From Chromobacterium sp. IIBBL 290-4 (GTDB lineage: Bacteria > Pseudomonadota > Gammaproteobacteria > Burkholderiales > Chromobacteriaceae), in assembly GCF_024207115.1 (NCBI RefSeq), contig NZ_CP100128.1, forward strand, positions 1,364,001 through 1,428,000: DNA of 64,000 nt, in the 5' to 3' direction. The notes beneath the pieces are model-generated. The model worked only from the letters and a program-made list of their open reading frames with translations, ran no database searches and was not told where the DNA came from. Positions 53,930 through 63,833 of this stretch are shown here, one piece after another. A program made the position numbers and the translations under genes. Each line of letters begins with the position of its first letter. Position 1 is the first letter of the stretch.

Positions 53930-53948
53930 ATTCCCACCTGGAGCCGCC

Positions 53949-54560
53949 ATGATAGAAGTCCACCACCTGAACCAATCGCGCTCGCGCCGCATCACCTGGC
54001 TGCTGGAGGAGCTGGGCCAGGAATATGCCGTAGTGCGCTATGAGCGCAACCCGCAAACCCGGCTGGCGCCGCCGGAGCTGCAGGCCATCCATCCGCTGGG
54101 CAAGGCCCCGGTGCTGCGCGACGGCGAGCAGGTGCTGATCGAATCCGGCGCCATCATCGACTACCTGATCCGCGCCTACGGCAATGGCCGCTTCGCGCCG
54201 GACACCGCCTCGCCCGACTACAACCGCTACGTGCAGCTGATGCACTACGCCGAAGGCTCGGCCATGCTGCCCATCCTGCTGCGGCTTTACGTCGGCACCT
54301 TGGGCGAAGCCGGCGCGCCGCTGCACCCGCGCATCCACAGCGAGCTGGACAACCATCTGGGCTATCTGGAGCGCGAGCTGGAAGGCCGCGACTACTTTGT
54401 CGGCAACGAGCTCAGCGGCGCCGACGTGCAGCTGTCCTTCGTCGCCCAGATCGCGGCCCAGGGCGACGGCCGCCAGCGTTATCCCAATCTGGCGCGCTTC
54501 GTCGACCGCATCGAAGCCCGCCCGGCCTACCGCCGCGCCGCCGAGAAGCACGGCGAATAA
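53949..54560 (+). CDS. Glutathione S-transferase family protein
   Basis: The 203-residue protein has the GST N-terminal fold (MIEVHHLNQSRSRRITWLLEELG, then GKAPVLRDGEQVLIESGAIIDYLI) and a helical C-terminal domain with NELSGADVQLSFVAQIA. The Ser/Arg-rich start SRSRRITW suggests a bacterial GST of the URE2/YfcG-like or beta type. It is unlike the GST at 16445 in sequence. A GC hairpin (54564-54583) follows the stop. Confidence 0.87.
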   Translation: MIEVHHLNQSRSRRITWLLEELGQEYAVVRYERNPQTRLAPPELQAIHPLGKAPVLRDGEQVLIESGAIIDYLIRAYGNGRFAPDTASPDYNRYVQLMHYAEGSAMLPILLRLYVGTLGEAGAPLHPRIHSELDNHLGYLERELEGRDYFVGNELSGADVQLSFVAQIAAQGDGRQRYPNLARFVDRIEARPAYRRAAEKHGE

Positions 54561-54563
54561 ACC

Positions 54564-54583
54564 AGCCCGCCGTCAGGCGGGCT
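54564..54583 (+). terminator. Hairpin after the GST gene
   Basis: AGCCCGCC and GGCGGGCT form an 8-bp perfect stem around GTCA. No T-run follows, so termination is uncertain. Confidence 0.5.
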
Positions 54584-54630
54584 GAGTGCTGCAACTCTGC
54601 CAAGCAGGGCTAAGCCCGCATCCGGATTGA

Positions 54631-55197
54631 TCAGGCCGGAATCGCTTCCGTCTTGCCGTCCAGCGCCATCAGATAGGTGTCCACCGCCAGCTGCGGATGC
54701 TTGGCCTGGATGGCCAGCCTTAGCGCCGTCAGCGCCTTGGCGTGGATGGCCGTCTCCTTGGCCGGATCCTTGGCGAAGTCCTCGCCGAACACCACCTTGT
54801 AAGCGCCGCAATCGCGGTGATCCAGCAACACCACCTTCTTGATGTGGTGCAAATCTATCGCCACGCCCAGGTGCTGCCAGAAAGTGGTGTTCCAGGCCGG
54901 GAACTTGTCGGTGATGGAAATCAGCGAAGCGCCGGCCAGCACGATGTGGTCGTAATTGTCGCGCAGGCCCAGGCCATCCATGAAGGCGGCCGTTTCATCG
55001 ACCAGCCGGTAATCCATGCAGGACAGCAGCAATACGTCGGTGCCGCCGGCGGCCCAGGCCGTGCGCGGCACGAAGCTGCCCAGCAGCGCGACGCCGCCGC
55101 CCAGCGCGGCCAGTTTCAGGAAGCCGCGGCGGGCCAGCGGGCGCTGTTGCAGCGGGGTCAGGCAATCGGTGTGAGCGTGGTGCGTTTCTTGGCACAT
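54631..55197 (-). CDS. Tat-exported carbonic-anhydrase-like protein
   Basis: The 188-residue protein starts with a twin-arginine signal (R23-R24 in LARRGFLKLAALGGGVALLG), so it should be folded and exported to the periplasm. The mature part has beta-carbonic-anhydrase zinc residues: C60 with D62 and R64 in LLSCMDYRL, and H127 with C130 in LLDHRDCGAY. It may hydrate CO2 in the periplasm, but it is shorter than standard beta enzymes and could be a related metal protein. AAGGAG lies upstream of the ATG. It is convergent with the GST gene. Confidence 0.8.
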   Translation of the reverse strand: MCQETHHAHTDCLTPLQQRPLARRGFLKLAALGGGVALLGSFVPRTAWAAGGTDVLLLSCMDYRLVDETAAFMDGLGLRDNYDHIVLAGASLISITDKFPAWNTTFWQHLGVAIDLHHIKKVVLLDHRDCGAYKVVFGEDFAKDPAKETAIHAKALTALRLAIQAKHPQLAVDTYLMALDGKTEAIPA

Positions 55198-55292
55198 CTG
55201 TTGTTCTCCTTTGTAATGGCAGTTTCAAGCTGCCTATCGCGATTATACGAAGCGTTCGGCGCAACATGCCAAGCGGTTTCATGGCAGCTGCG

Positions 55293-55321
55293 TTGACAAC
55301 TTACTTACCAGTAAGTATCTT
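55293..55321 (+). promoter_or_regulatory. fadH promoter with palindromic operator in the spacer
   Basis: A perfect -35 TTGACA (55293-55298) and TATCTT (55316-55321) are 17 bases apart. The spacer holds the palindrome TACTTACCAGTAAGTA (55302-55317), with perfect 7-base arms, a form often bound by TetR-family regulators. Binding there would block RNA polymerase, so repression is likely. The fadH ATG is 86 bases downstream. Confidence 0.65.
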
Positions 55322-55389
55322 GGCCGACAGGGTTGACATCGCCAGACGAATCAAAGGCTTGGACGCGCCCCGCCCGAGCCGCTACATAA

Positions 55390-57429
<2,040 letters not shown>

Positions 57430-57450
57430 GTTCGACGCGATCCGGCCTTG

Positions 57451-57480
57451 AAGCCCCCGCCCAGCGGGGGCTTTGCATTT
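57451..57480 (+). terminator. Terminator of fadH
   Basis: AAGCCCCCGC and GCGGGGGCTT form a 10-bp stem with a CCA loop, followed by TTGCATTT. Confidence 0.85.
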
Positions 57481-57617
57481 CCATGCCGCGATTGCATTAA
57501 CAATTGTTTCCACAAGCAGCGGTTTAACAATCCATACACATTATTCAATCAGCATGGCGCGCGGCCATTTATTTGGCACGTTCAATAGGTCTACATAACA
57601 AATAACGGAGAAACGCC

Positions 57618-58877
57618 ATGACTGTACCCACCACTTTACGCCGCGCCGCCCTGGCCGCCGCGCTGAGCCTAGCCGCGCTGCAAGGCGCGGCCCACGCCGC
57701 CCCCTCGCCGCTGCTGGACGCCAGCCACCCGGTCAACTGGTGGTTCGCCTTCAAGTTCAACGCCGCTTCCTTTCCCGGCTGCGGCGGCTCGACCCCGGTG
57801 AACAGCTGCCAGTTCGGCGGCAGCCCGCAAAGCTACACCAGCGGCAAAAGCTTCAGCCAACAATACGTCTACGCCAGCAGCAGCCAGCCCAGCCTGAGCC
57901 AAGGCGGCGGCTGCGTCGGCGACACGCCGGCCGATCCGGTCGGCGCCACCTTCAGCCAGATCTACAACGGCACGCTGAACTACGTGGTGTGGAACGACCA
58001 GTTCTACGATGATCCGGCGATTCCCTCCTGCTCCGGCAATGCCTGCAACGCGCCCTGGGGCCACTCCAAGGGCGTGCTGGCCTGGGACGACCAGGGCAAT
58101 GGCGTGGTGATGCAGGTGAGCACGCCGTCGTGGCCGGCCTCCGGCAGCGCGCAATACCCGCGCACCAGCGACGGCAACACCCTGGGCTGCGTGCAGGACA
58201 ACGACGTCGAGGTCAGCCAGCACTTCTTCTCGCTGAAACTCAGCCACAACGATGTGCTGGCGGTGCTGCAGGGCCTGGCCAACGCCAGCGCCGTGACCGA
58301 TCCGGGCAACCCGCAGATCGTCAAGAACGGCGGTCCGGCCGACATCCAGAATGCGGTCAGCCAACTGGGCCAGCAATCGGCCAGCACCACTCCGCAAGTC
58401 AGCCAGCTGTCCAGCGGCGTCACGCTGATCGCCAAGCCATCCGCGCTGCAGGTGCCGCCGTGGCAGCTTGTTTCCGCCGAGCTGGGCGGCATTCCGCTGC
58501 GCGCCGCCACCTGGTGGGAGGCCAGCAAAAGCTACGCCATTCCCAGCACTAGCCAGGCCGGCGCGCCGGCTTGCTGGGACAGCAGCCTGCCGACGCCGGG
58601 CCCGGTGGCCATCGCCACCTCCGGCAGCTGGGCCGGCCAGACCTTCTCGCTGAAGGGCGGCCTGGGCAAGAACTTCAACCACGCCAAAATCGGCGTCAGC
58701 ACTGGCGGCGCCGCCCCTTATGCCATCTTTGGCGACATGAATCAGGAAGGCGCGCTGTCCGGCAATTGCGCCAGCGCCCAGAACGGCCGCGGCGGGCTGT
58801 TCTTCGCCCTGCCCAACGCCGCGCTGGCCCAGTCCATCGCCAAGCTGATCGGCGGCTCCACCGCCGCCGCGCGCTAA
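57618..58877 (+). CDS. Secreted DNase II-family protein
   Basis: The 419-residue protein has a signal peptide (LAAALSLAALQGAAHA) and matches the deoxyribonuclease II family, best known as lysosomal acid DNase of animals. Both HxK halves of the active site are present: H149-S-K151 in WGHSKGVLAWD and H355-A-K357 in NFNHAKIGVS. Other family features are HPVNWWFAFKF at the mature start, YVVWNDQF and AIFGDMNQEG near the end. It should cut DNA without metal in the periplasm or outside the cell. It contains many cysteines. GGAG precedes the ATG. A role in using or attacking external DNA is inferred. Confidence 0.8.
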   Translation: MTVPTTLRRAALAAALSLAALQGAAHAAPSPLLDASHPVNWWFAFKFNAASFPGCGGSTPVNSCQFGGSPQSYTSGKSFSQQYVYASSSQPSLSQGGGCVGDTPADPVGATFSQIYNGTLNYVVWNDQFYDDPAIPSCSGNACNAPWGHSKGVLAWDDQGNGVVMQVSTPSWPASGSAQYPRTSDGNTLGCVQDNDVEVSQHFFSLKLSHNDVLAVLQGLANASAVTDPGNPQIVKNGGPADIQNAVSQLGQQSASTTPQVSQLSSGVTLIAKPSALQVPPWQLVSAELGGIPLRAATWWEASKSYAIPSTSQAGAPACWDSSLPTPGPVAIATSGSWAGQTFSLKGGLGKNFNHAKIGVSTGGAAPYAIFGDMNQEGALSGNCASAQNGRGGLFFALPNAALAQSIAKLIGGSTAAAR

Positions 58878-59030
58878 ACCGGCGGATGGCGGAGGCAACG
58901 CATCTGCCAGCCTTCGCCATTTCAAACCTGGAGTTTCGACAGCTCATCCGCGCGCCGGCTTAATCTCTCCGCCGATTTTGGCGACACTGCATGCCAGATG
59001 CATCGGCATCGACCCACAAGGAGAGCAAGC

Positions 59031-59444
59031 ATGATTCGCCAAGACGCGCAGTATCAACAAGGCCTGGAACTGATCGAACGCCTGCATGGCGGCCACACCG
59101 GCGGCGAGCGGGTAGCCGCGGTGGCGGAAGTCAGCCCCGATTTCGCCGACATGACCATCGCCTGGGCCACCGGCCACATCCTGACCCGTCCCGGCCTGGA
59201 TCTGGCCACCCGCGAGCTGATTCTGGTCGCCGCCTGCGTCACCCAGGGCTTCGCGCTGGTGCAGCTGGTGGCGCACGCCGAAGCGGCCTTGCGGGTCGGC
59301 GCCACCCGTCAGCAGATTCTGGAAACCGTGCTGCAGCTGACTTTCTACGCCGGCGGTCCAGCTGTCAGCAACGCGCTGGTCGCCTTGAAGGATGTATTGG
59401 CGGAGCCCGCGACGGCGCCGGCCAGCGAGAGCCTTAACGCCTGA
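59031..59444 (+). CDS. Carboxymuconolactone decarboxylase-family protein
   Basis: The 137-residue helical protein belongs to the CMD/AhpD-like fold. The core is GLDLATRELILVAACVTQGFALVQLVAHAEAALRVGATRQQILETVLQLTFYAGGPAVSNAL. The C-x-x-C pair of true AhpD peroxidase partners is absent, so the redox role is unlikely and the CMD-like type is preferred. Substrate unknown. ATG 59031 has AAGGAGAG upstream. It stands alone between the DNase and PHB depolymerase genes. Confidence 0.8.
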   Translation: MIRQDAQYQQGLELIERLHGGHTGGERVAAVAEVSPDFADMTIAWATGHILTRPGLDLATRELILVAACVTQGFALVQLVAHAEAALRVGATRQQILETVLQLTFYAGGPAVSNALVALKDVLAEPATAPASESLNA

Positions 59445-59632
59445 CGGCAGGCCCTGCCTCGGCCCGCTTGAAATCCGCCTGCCGCTTCCCTGCGGCGGGC
59501 ATCTCCCCGGCCAAACGGCCTATTGCCATTCTCCTATCCATTTGCCATTTTCATCTTGAACCATCCTCTTGGAACAGCTTTCGCAGTTTCCCTTAATGCC
59601 GGCCTTGCCGGCCTCATCTCGAGGAGTGTTGG

Positions 59633-60628
59633 ATGAAATCCCCCACCTTGCTCAGCATCATCGCATTACTGGCCATGCCGGCCCTGGCCGCCGACCCGCT
59701 GCCGGCCTTCCGCGGCGACAAAACGCAATCGTCGGTGTCCGGCCTGTCATCAGGCGCCTTCATGGCCGCGCAGTATCAGGTCGCTTATTCCGCTTCGGTG
59801 GTGGGCGCCGGCGTGGTGGCAGGCGGACCCTATTACTGCGCCAAGGGCACGCTGGCCGGCGCCGGCCCATGCATGAATGTCGGGCAGCCGCCCGCGGTCG
59901 GCCCCTTGCTGGCCACCGCGCGCCAGTTCGCCCGCGCCGGCCAGATCGACCCGCTGGACAAGTTGGCCAGCCGCCGCGTCTACCTGTTCAGCGGCAGCAA
60001 CGACAACACGGTGAAAACCCAGGTGGTGGATGTGGCGGCGGAGTGGTTTCGCCAAGCCGGTGTGCCGGACAAGCAGATCGCCTATGAGCGCAGCCTGCCC
60101 GCCGGCCATGCCCAGATCACCCCGGCCTACGGCAATGATTGCGCCGTCACCAATACGCCCTATATCAATCATTGCGAGTCGCAGGGCAAGGGCTATGACC
60201 AGGCCGGCGTGATCCTGCAGCATATCTATGGCCCGCTGCAGCCTAAATCCCAGGCGCTGACCGGCAAGATCGTCCGCTTCGATCAAAGCCGCTACGCGCC
60301 GGCAGGCAGCAGCCTGGCGACGGAGGGCTTTGTCTATGTGCCGCGCGCCTGCGCCGAGGGCGAGGCCTGCAAGGTGCATATCGCGCTGCACGGCTGCCAG
60401 CAATACGCCGGCAAAGTCGGCGACGCCTTCTACGCCCACACCGGCTACAACAACTGGGCCGACAGCAACCATATCCTGGTGCTGTATCCGCAGACCACGA
60501 CTTCCACCGCGAATCCGCAAGGCTGCTGGGACTGGTTCGGCTATACCGGCCCGGCCTATGCCTGGAAGAGCGGCGCGCAGATGAAGGCGATCAAAGAGAT
60601 GGCCGACCATCTGGTATCCGCCCACTAA
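59633..60628 (+). CDS. Secreted polyhydroxybutyrate depolymerase-like esterase
   Basis: The 331-residue protein has a signal peptide (MKSPTLLSIIALLAMPALAA) and the catalytic fold of the extracellular PHB depolymerase family. The triad can be read as S39 in SGLSSGAF, D124 in FSGSNDNTV and H159 in PAGHAQIT. IALHGCQQ and NPQGCWDWFGY are also typical. It should hydrolyse poly(3-hydroxybutyrate) or similar polyesters outside the cytoplasm. No substrate-binding domain is attached, so short or amorphous polymer is the likely substrate. A ribosome site GAGGAG precedes the ATG and a strong terminator follows. Confidence 0.85.
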   Translation: MKSPTLLSIIALLAMPALAADPLPAFRGDKTQSSVSGLSSGAFMAAQYQVAYSASVVGAGVVAGGPYYCAKGTLAGAGPCMNVGQPPAVGPLLATARQFARAGQIDPLDKLASRRVYLFSGSNDNTVKTQVVDVAAEWFRQAGVPDKQIAYERSLPAGHAQITPAYGNDCAVTNTPYINHCESQGKGYDQAGVILQHIYGPLQPKSQALTGKIVRFDQSRYAPAGSSLATEGFVYVPRACAEGEACKVHIALHGCQQYAGKVGDAFYAHTGYNNWADSNHILVLYPQTTTSTANPQGCWDWFGYTGPAYAWKSGAQMKAIKEMADHLVSAH

Positions 60629-60655
60629 GCGCGCATCCGGCGCGCTTGGAAACGA

Positions 60656-60686
60656 CAATGCCCCGCCAAGGCGGGGCATTGCTTTT
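60656..60686. terminator. Bidirectional terminator between PHB depolymerase and aroG
   Basis: CAATGCCCCGCC and GGCGGGGCATTG pair perfectly over 12 bases with AA at the tip. CTTTT follows on the plus strand. The genes are convergent here. Confidence 0.88.
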
Positions 60687-60700
60687 GGCTCAGCGGCGGC

Positions 60701-61765
60701 TTATTCGGCGGCCCGGGCGCGACGCGCCTTGACCGCGTCGGCCAGCTGGCTCAGCAGCTTTTCAGTGTCGTCCCAGCCCAGGCAGCCATCGGTGATGCTC
60801 TGGCCGTACTTCAGCTCGCAGCCCGGCTTCTGGTCCTGGCGTCCTTCCACCAGATGGCTCTCCACCATCACGCCGAAGATGTTCTGGTCGCCGGCGGCCA
60901 TCTGGCTGGCCACATCGGCGCTGACCTCCATCTGGCGGCGATAGTCCTTGCGGCTGTTGGCGTGGCTGAAATCCACCATCAGCTTGTGCGGCAGGCCGAC
61001 GGCGGTCAGCTCGGCGGCGGCGGCGCTCACGTGCTCAGCCGAGTAGTTGGGCTCCTTGCCGCCACGCAGGATCACGTGGCAATCCGGATTGCCGCCGGTG
61101 GAGACGATGGCCGAATGGCCGGTCTTGGTCACCGACAGGAAGTGGTGCGGCACGCTGGACGAGCGGATCGCGTCCACCGCGATTTTCAGATTGCCGTCGG
61201 TGCCGTTCTTGAAGCCCACCGGGCAGGACAGGCCGGAAGCCAGCTCGCGATGCACCTGGCTTTCGGTGGTGCGCGCGCCGATGGCGCCCCAGCTGATCAG
61301 ATCGGCGAAATATTGCGGCGTGATCATGTCCAGGAATTCGGTCGCGGCCGGCATGCCCAGATTGTTCAGCGTCAGCAGCAGGCGGCGGGCGATGCGCAGG
61401 CCGGCGTTGATGTCGTAAGACTCGTTCAGGTGCGGGTCGTTGATCAGGCCCTTCCAGCCCACCGTGGTGCGCGGCTTCTCAAAGTAAACCCGCATCACCA
61501 CCACCAGCTCGTTCGCCAGCGCGTCGCGCAGCGGCGCCAGCTTTTGCGCGTATTCGATGGCGGCATCGGTGTCGTGGATGGAACAGGGGCCGATCACCAC
61601 CAACAGACGATCGTCCTCGCCGCGCAACAGCGCCGCGATGTCGCGACGGGTGTTGTAGATCAACTCGGAAGCCTGTTCGCTGATAGGCAGCTCGTACAGG
61701 TGGGCGATCGGAGGAAGCAGTTCTTTGATCTCGCGGATTCTGACGTCGTCGGTCTGGCGTTGCAT
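60701..61765 (-). CDS. aroG: 3-deoxy-7-phosphoheptulonate (DAHP) synthase, class I
   Basis: The 354-residue enzyme condenses phosphoenolpyruvate and erythrose-4-phosphate, the first step of aromatic amino-acid synthesis. Class I alpha features are LLVVIGPCSIHDTDAAIEYA, MRVYFEKPRTTVGWKGLINDP, WGAIGARTTESQVHRELASGLSCPVGFKNGTDG and MVDFSHANSRKDYRRQ. The presence of the N-terminal extension (about 45 residues) suggests feedback control by an aromatic amino acid; phenylalanine is most common for AroG. It follows dksA on the same strand but a terminator lies between. Confidence 0.95.
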   Translation of the reverse strand: MQRQTDDVRIREIKELLPPIAHLYELPISEQASELIYNTRRDIAALLRGEDDRLLVVIGPCSIHDTDAAIEYAQKLAPLRDALANELVVVMRVYFEKPRTTVGWKGLINDPHLNESYDINAGLRIARRLLLTLNNLGMPAATEFLDMITPQYFADLISWGAIGARTTESQVHRELASGLSCPVGFKNGTDGNLKIAVDAIRSSSVPHHFLSVTKTGHSAIVSTGGNPDCHVILRGGKEPNYSAEHVSAAAAELTAVGLPHKLMVDFSHANSRKDYRRQMEVSADVASQMAAGDQNIFGVMVESHLVEGRQDQKPGCELKYGQSITDGCLGWDDTEKLLSQLADAVKARRARAAE

Positions 61766-61852
61766 GCGGGTGTCCCTTGGCTAACTTGTTTTTTGCATAG
61801 CAACAAGATAACCGGATTTATCCGCAGCCGACAACTGCGGCGGCGAAACGGC

Positions 61853-61889
61853 AAACAAAAAGCGCCACGGCCTCGCGGCTATGGCGCTT
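61853..61889 (-). terminator. Terminator of dksA
   Basis: On the minus strand AAGCGCCA and TGGCGCTT form an 8-bp stem (inner GCC pairs extend it), followed by TTTG. It separates dksA from aroG. Confidence 0.75.
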
Positions 61890-61909
61890 CTGTTTGGAAT
61901 ACCGCCGGA

Positions 61910-62320
61910 TCAGTCGGCGTATTGGCGCTTCATGCGCTCGCGGCGTTCCTGAGCCTCCACCGACAGGGTGGCGGTCGGACGCGCCATCAGGCGCTTCAGG
62001 CCGATCGGCTCGCCGGTGTCTTCGCAGAAACCGTAGGAACCATCCTCGATCTGGCGGATCGAGGCCTGAATCTTTTGCAGCAGCTTGCGCTCGCGGTCGC
62101 GAGTGCGCAGCTCCAGCGCGTATTCCTCTTCCAGCGTGGCCCGGTCGGCCGGGTCAGGCGTGGCTTCCTGTTCTTGCAGATGGTTGGCGGTAGCGTTGGC
62201 GTTTACCAGCAACTCCTGCTGCATCTGCAACAACCGGTCCTTGAAAAACTCAAGGTGGTCGGCGTTCATATAATCATCGCCTTCCCAGTTGAGGATATCC
62301 TGTTCGGTCAGCTTGGCCAT
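61910..62320 (-). CDS. dksA: RNA polymerase-binding factor DksA, zinc-finger-less form
   Basis: The 136-residue protein binds in the RNA polymerase secondary channel and, with ppGpp, adjusts rRNA and amino-acid promoters. The coiled-coil tip DPADRA (D56, D59, A61) is kept, as is LELRTRDRERKLLQKI. In place of the four zinc cysteines of E. coli DksA it has C99-x2-T102 and S120-x2-A123, so zinc binding is probably lost, as in DksA2-type proteins. ATG 62320 gives MAKLTEQDIL; an ATG six codons earlier is possible. Confidence 0.92.
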   Translation of the reverse strand: MAKLTEQDILNWEGDDYMNADHLEFFKDRLLQMQQELLVNANATANHLQEQEATPDPADRATLEEEYALELRTRDRERKLLQKIQASIRQIEDGSYGFCEDTGEPIGLKRLMARPTATLSVEAQERRERMKRQYAD

Positions 62321-62858
62321 ATTTGGTGCTTCCAGCATAGAGTTGGCAACAGGCGGAGAAGATTACCGGTGGGCCAATATTTGCGCAACTGTCTTGGACC
62401 TGAATCCAAATAATCACCCGCTGCCGCTAACAATTGATATAGCCCCCATTTACAACGATAACAAGTCCGCCCTGTGAATAAAATTGAATAGGCGCGGCTT
62501 CTTCGACCCTTTTCTCCGCGACAAGTTCAGCGCCGGCTAGTAGCCGGCTCAAGCCGCGGACCAGGCGCCGCGAGTCCATTCCTGAAGAACCAGCATCAAA
62601 AACGCCACGCTTAAACGATTGATTTATCAGTCTTCTGAATGCGCTTTGATTCTTCGCCCGGCGCAGCTGGATCTGGCCCGCGCAGGCGTCGGCGCCATGC
62701 GCGCAGCCATCATTCCGCTCACGGCGCGCGGGGCTCGCCGGCAGGCTTAGGCCCGGAGGCTGCAAACACAGCGGCGCCCATAATCTGAAAGGCGGCCCAA
62801 GGCCGCCTTCGCAGGCAAGTCGTGTTGCGAACTTGCCTCATACAGATCGTTTATGTGC
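62321..62858. other. Intergenic region between cytochrome c and dksA
   Basis: These 538 bases lack a convincing gene. A minus-strand frame of 112 codons (62427-62765) has no family resemblance, an Arg-rich composition and no ribosome site, so I do not call it. The left end should hold the dksA promoter. A hairpin for the cytochrome gene is at the right end (62789-62809). Confidence 0.5.
62785..62809 (-). terminator. Hairpin after the cytochrome c gene
   Basis: AAGGCGGCC and GGCCGCCTT pair over 9 bases with a 3-base loop. On the minus strand it ends in TTTCAGATT, so it is a moderate terminator. Confidence 0.6.
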
Positions 62859-63164
62859 TTATTTCTGGCTCAGCACCCATTTCACCAGCGCGTGCAGATC
62901 GGCGTCCGGGATATTCGGATGCGGGGTCATCGGCACCGGGCCCCATACGCCGGAGCCGCCGTTCTTCACCTTGGAAACCAACATAGCCTCAGCGCCTTTC
63001 TGACCGGCGTATTTCTTGGCCACATCCTTGTAAGCCGGGCCGACAATCTTCTTGTCTACGGCGTGGCACGCGGTACAGGCGTATTTCTGGGCCAATTGCA
63101 TATTAGCCATGGCGGGCGTAGCGACAAAGCCAGCGACAAGCGCGGCGAGCAGGATCTTTTTCAT
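62859..63164 (-). CDS. Class I cytochrome c, c551/c8 type
   Basis: The 101-residue periplasmic protein has a signal peptide (MKKILLAALVAGFVATPAMA), a haem-binding CTACH motif (C30, C33, H34) and the distal ligand M79 in VPMTPHPNIPD. Size and the WGPVPM block match the small c551/c552 electron carriers that serve terminal oxidases or nitrite reductase. It is alone in its unit; its partner cannot be told. Confidence 0.93.
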   Translation of the reverse strand: MKKILLAALVAGFVATPAMANMQLAQKYACTACHAVDKKIVGPAYKDVAKKYAGQKGAEAMLVSKVKNGGSGVWGPVPMTPHPNIPDADLHALVKWVLSQK

Positions 63165-63239
63165 CTTGTTTCTCCGTTTCGATTCACCATGCCGCCAGCG
63201 AAAACGCCGGCGGCGTCAAAATATGACAAATATCCCGGA

Positions 63240-63824
63240 TTACTGAATGACCACCTTGAGTTGGGTCAAGAATCCTGCTTCCAGCATGCGAACCGGCAGC
63301 ATCAGAATCACCTGGACGATCAGCAACAGCACCAGCGGCGACAGATCGACGCCGCCGACCACCGCCTTGCGGAAAGGCCGCAGGAAAGGTCGGGTCAGGC
63401 TGTCCAGCACCGGCGCGATCGGATTATAGGGGTTCACCCAGCTGAGCACCGCCTGGACGATGACCGCGCCCATCAGCAGCGTCAGCGATTGCTTGAACAC
63501 CTCCAGCAAGGATAGCAAGGCCAGCGCCACCCATACCTGCGGAAACGCGAACACCTCGGGCAAGGAGCCCAGCAGCAGCATCAGAATGTTGGCCAGAAGA
63601 CACACCAGCCAGGCCAGCAACATGGTGGCGGTATCGTAATTGCGCACCGACGGCACCAGCTTGCGGGCCGGCAGCACCAGGAAATTGGTGGCGGCCATCA
63701 CGAACTGGCACACCGGGTGCTTGAACGGCGCGCGCGCCACTTGCAGATAGAACCGCAGCAGCAGCACCAGCACGAACAGGCCGGACAGGGTCTTGATCAG
63801 GAACTGCAGGGTATCGACAAACAT
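63240..63824 (-). CDS. YggT family membrane protein
   Basis: The 194-residue inner-membrane protein has two YggT repeats, each with a pair of spans around an amphipathic segment: LLRFYLQVARAPFKHPVCQFVMAATNFLVLPARKLVP and VLSWVNPYNPIAPVLDSLTRPFLRPFRKAV. The family is linked to osmotic tolerance and to cell-division or membrane assembly genes, but has no known activity. It follows proC by nine bases, a common gene pair in proteobacteria, and is probably co-transcribed with it. Confidence 0.9.
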   Translation of the reverse strand: MFVDTLQFLIKTLSGLFVLVLLLRFYLQVARAPFKHPVCQFVMAATNFLVLPARKLVPSVRNYDTATMLLAWLVCLLANILMLLLGSLPEVFAFPQVWVALALLSLLEVFKQSLTLLMGAVIVQAVLSWVNPYNPIAPVLDSLTRPFLRPFRKAVVGGVDLSPLVLLLIVQVILMLPVRMLEAGFLTQLKVVIQ

Positions 63825-63833
63825 GATGGCGGT

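Noticed and set aside
62427..62765. A 112-codon minus-strand frame between cytochrome c and dksA
   Set aside because: There is no ribosome site, no family resemblance and Arg/Ser-rich content. I kept the region as non-coding.
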